Origin: Actinomycetes bacterium
GTDB taxonomy: Bacteria; Actinomycetota; Actinomycetes; Actinomycetales; Cellulomonadaceae
DNA length: 5,126 nt
Direction of reading: 5' to 3'
NCBI GenBank assembly: GCA_023426865.1
Contig: JAEZBT010000188.1
Span: 1 to 5,126, forward strand
A program made the position numbers and the translations under genes. Below, in pieces: positions 4,973 to 5,126 of the stretch; position 1 is the stretch's first letter; each line of letters starts with the position of its first letter. The notes under the pieces were generated by a model that ran no database searches, was not told where the DNA came from, and worked only from the letters and a program-made list of their open reading frames with translations.

Positions 4973-5126
4973 ATGTCCACCACCGCGGCGCGTGCCGCCA
5001 CCGGCAACCCCCGCGCGTCGGGCGGGGCACGCGCGGGCCGGCCCGGGTACGTCTGCGCCGAGTGCGGGTGGACGACGGCGAAGTGGGTCGGCCGCTGCGG
5101 CGAGTGCCAGACCTGGGGCTCCGTGG
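4973..5126 (+). CDS. radA: DNA repair protein RadA, N-terminal part (runs off right edge)
   Basis: The first 51 codons are present. RadA (Sms) is a RecA-like, DnaB-like motor that drives branch migration in homologous recombination and repair. After about 25 low-complexity residues the sequence reads YVCAECGWTTAKWVGRCGEC (26-45) and QTWGSV, the typical RadA zinc finger CxxC-10-CxxC with cysteines 28, 31, 42 and 45 and the conserved W-G-R-C and C-x-x-W-G-S patterns. The ATPase domain lies beyond the window. The ATG at 4973 is chosen because the preceding TACGGT box would start a leaderless mRNA there and no other start lies close before the finger. It is transcribed away from the TetR gene and is not likely to share its function. 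Confidence 0.92.
   Translation, partial: MSTTAARAATGNPRASGGARAGRPGYVCAECGWTTAKWVGRCGECQTWGSV

Overview
The window comes from a very GC-rich genome with GTG starts, 4-nt stop/start overlaps and several promoters of the type TAnnnT followed 6-7 nt later by an ATG (leaderless mRNAs). Together with the gene content this points to an actinomycete, most likely of the Micrococcales (Cellulomonas-like). The taxon is an inference from style, not from a search.

Layout from left to right. (1) Positions 1-1202, minus strand: an unnamed single-pass membrane protein with a Pro-rich cytoplasmic N-terminus and an extracytoplasmic C-terminal domain. It overlaps by 4 nt with the start of proC (pyrroline-5-carboxylate reductase), which runs off the left edge. 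(2) Positions 1203-2418: an accessory patch. It holds a promoter and a cluster of short direct and inverted repeats, a 5'-truncated and frameshifted remnant of a DUF234-type ATPase C-terminus (plus strand), a coding-like scrap that meets it tail to tail, and a frameshifted orphan Imm11-family (DUF1629) immunity gene (minus strand). Both recognisable accessory genes are broken by what looks like one missing base in a G run. (3) Positions 2563-4049, minus strand: an ABC-2 exporter operon, ATPase followed by a six-helix permease, coupled by a GTGA overlap. (4) Positions 4050-4267: a 218-bp spacer with the ABC promoter, a palindrome lying across the predicted start site and ATG, a long perfect hairpin and a GC-rich degenerate tandem repeat. 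(5) Positions 4268-4900, minus strand: a TetR-family regulator. (6) From 4973 on the plus strand: the N-terminus of RadA with its zinc finger, running off the right edge and divergent from the TetR gene.

The working unit is the TetR regulator plus the ABC exporter. A 16-bp inverted repeat overlapping the edge of the -10 box, the predicted start site and the ATG of the ATPase gene is well placed to be the repressor operator. The exported substrate cannot be told from the sequence. I did not find a convincing new multi-gene system. The most unusual parts are the decayed accessory patch at 1203-2418, the operator placed over a leaderless start, and the unnamed membrane protein coupled to proC.
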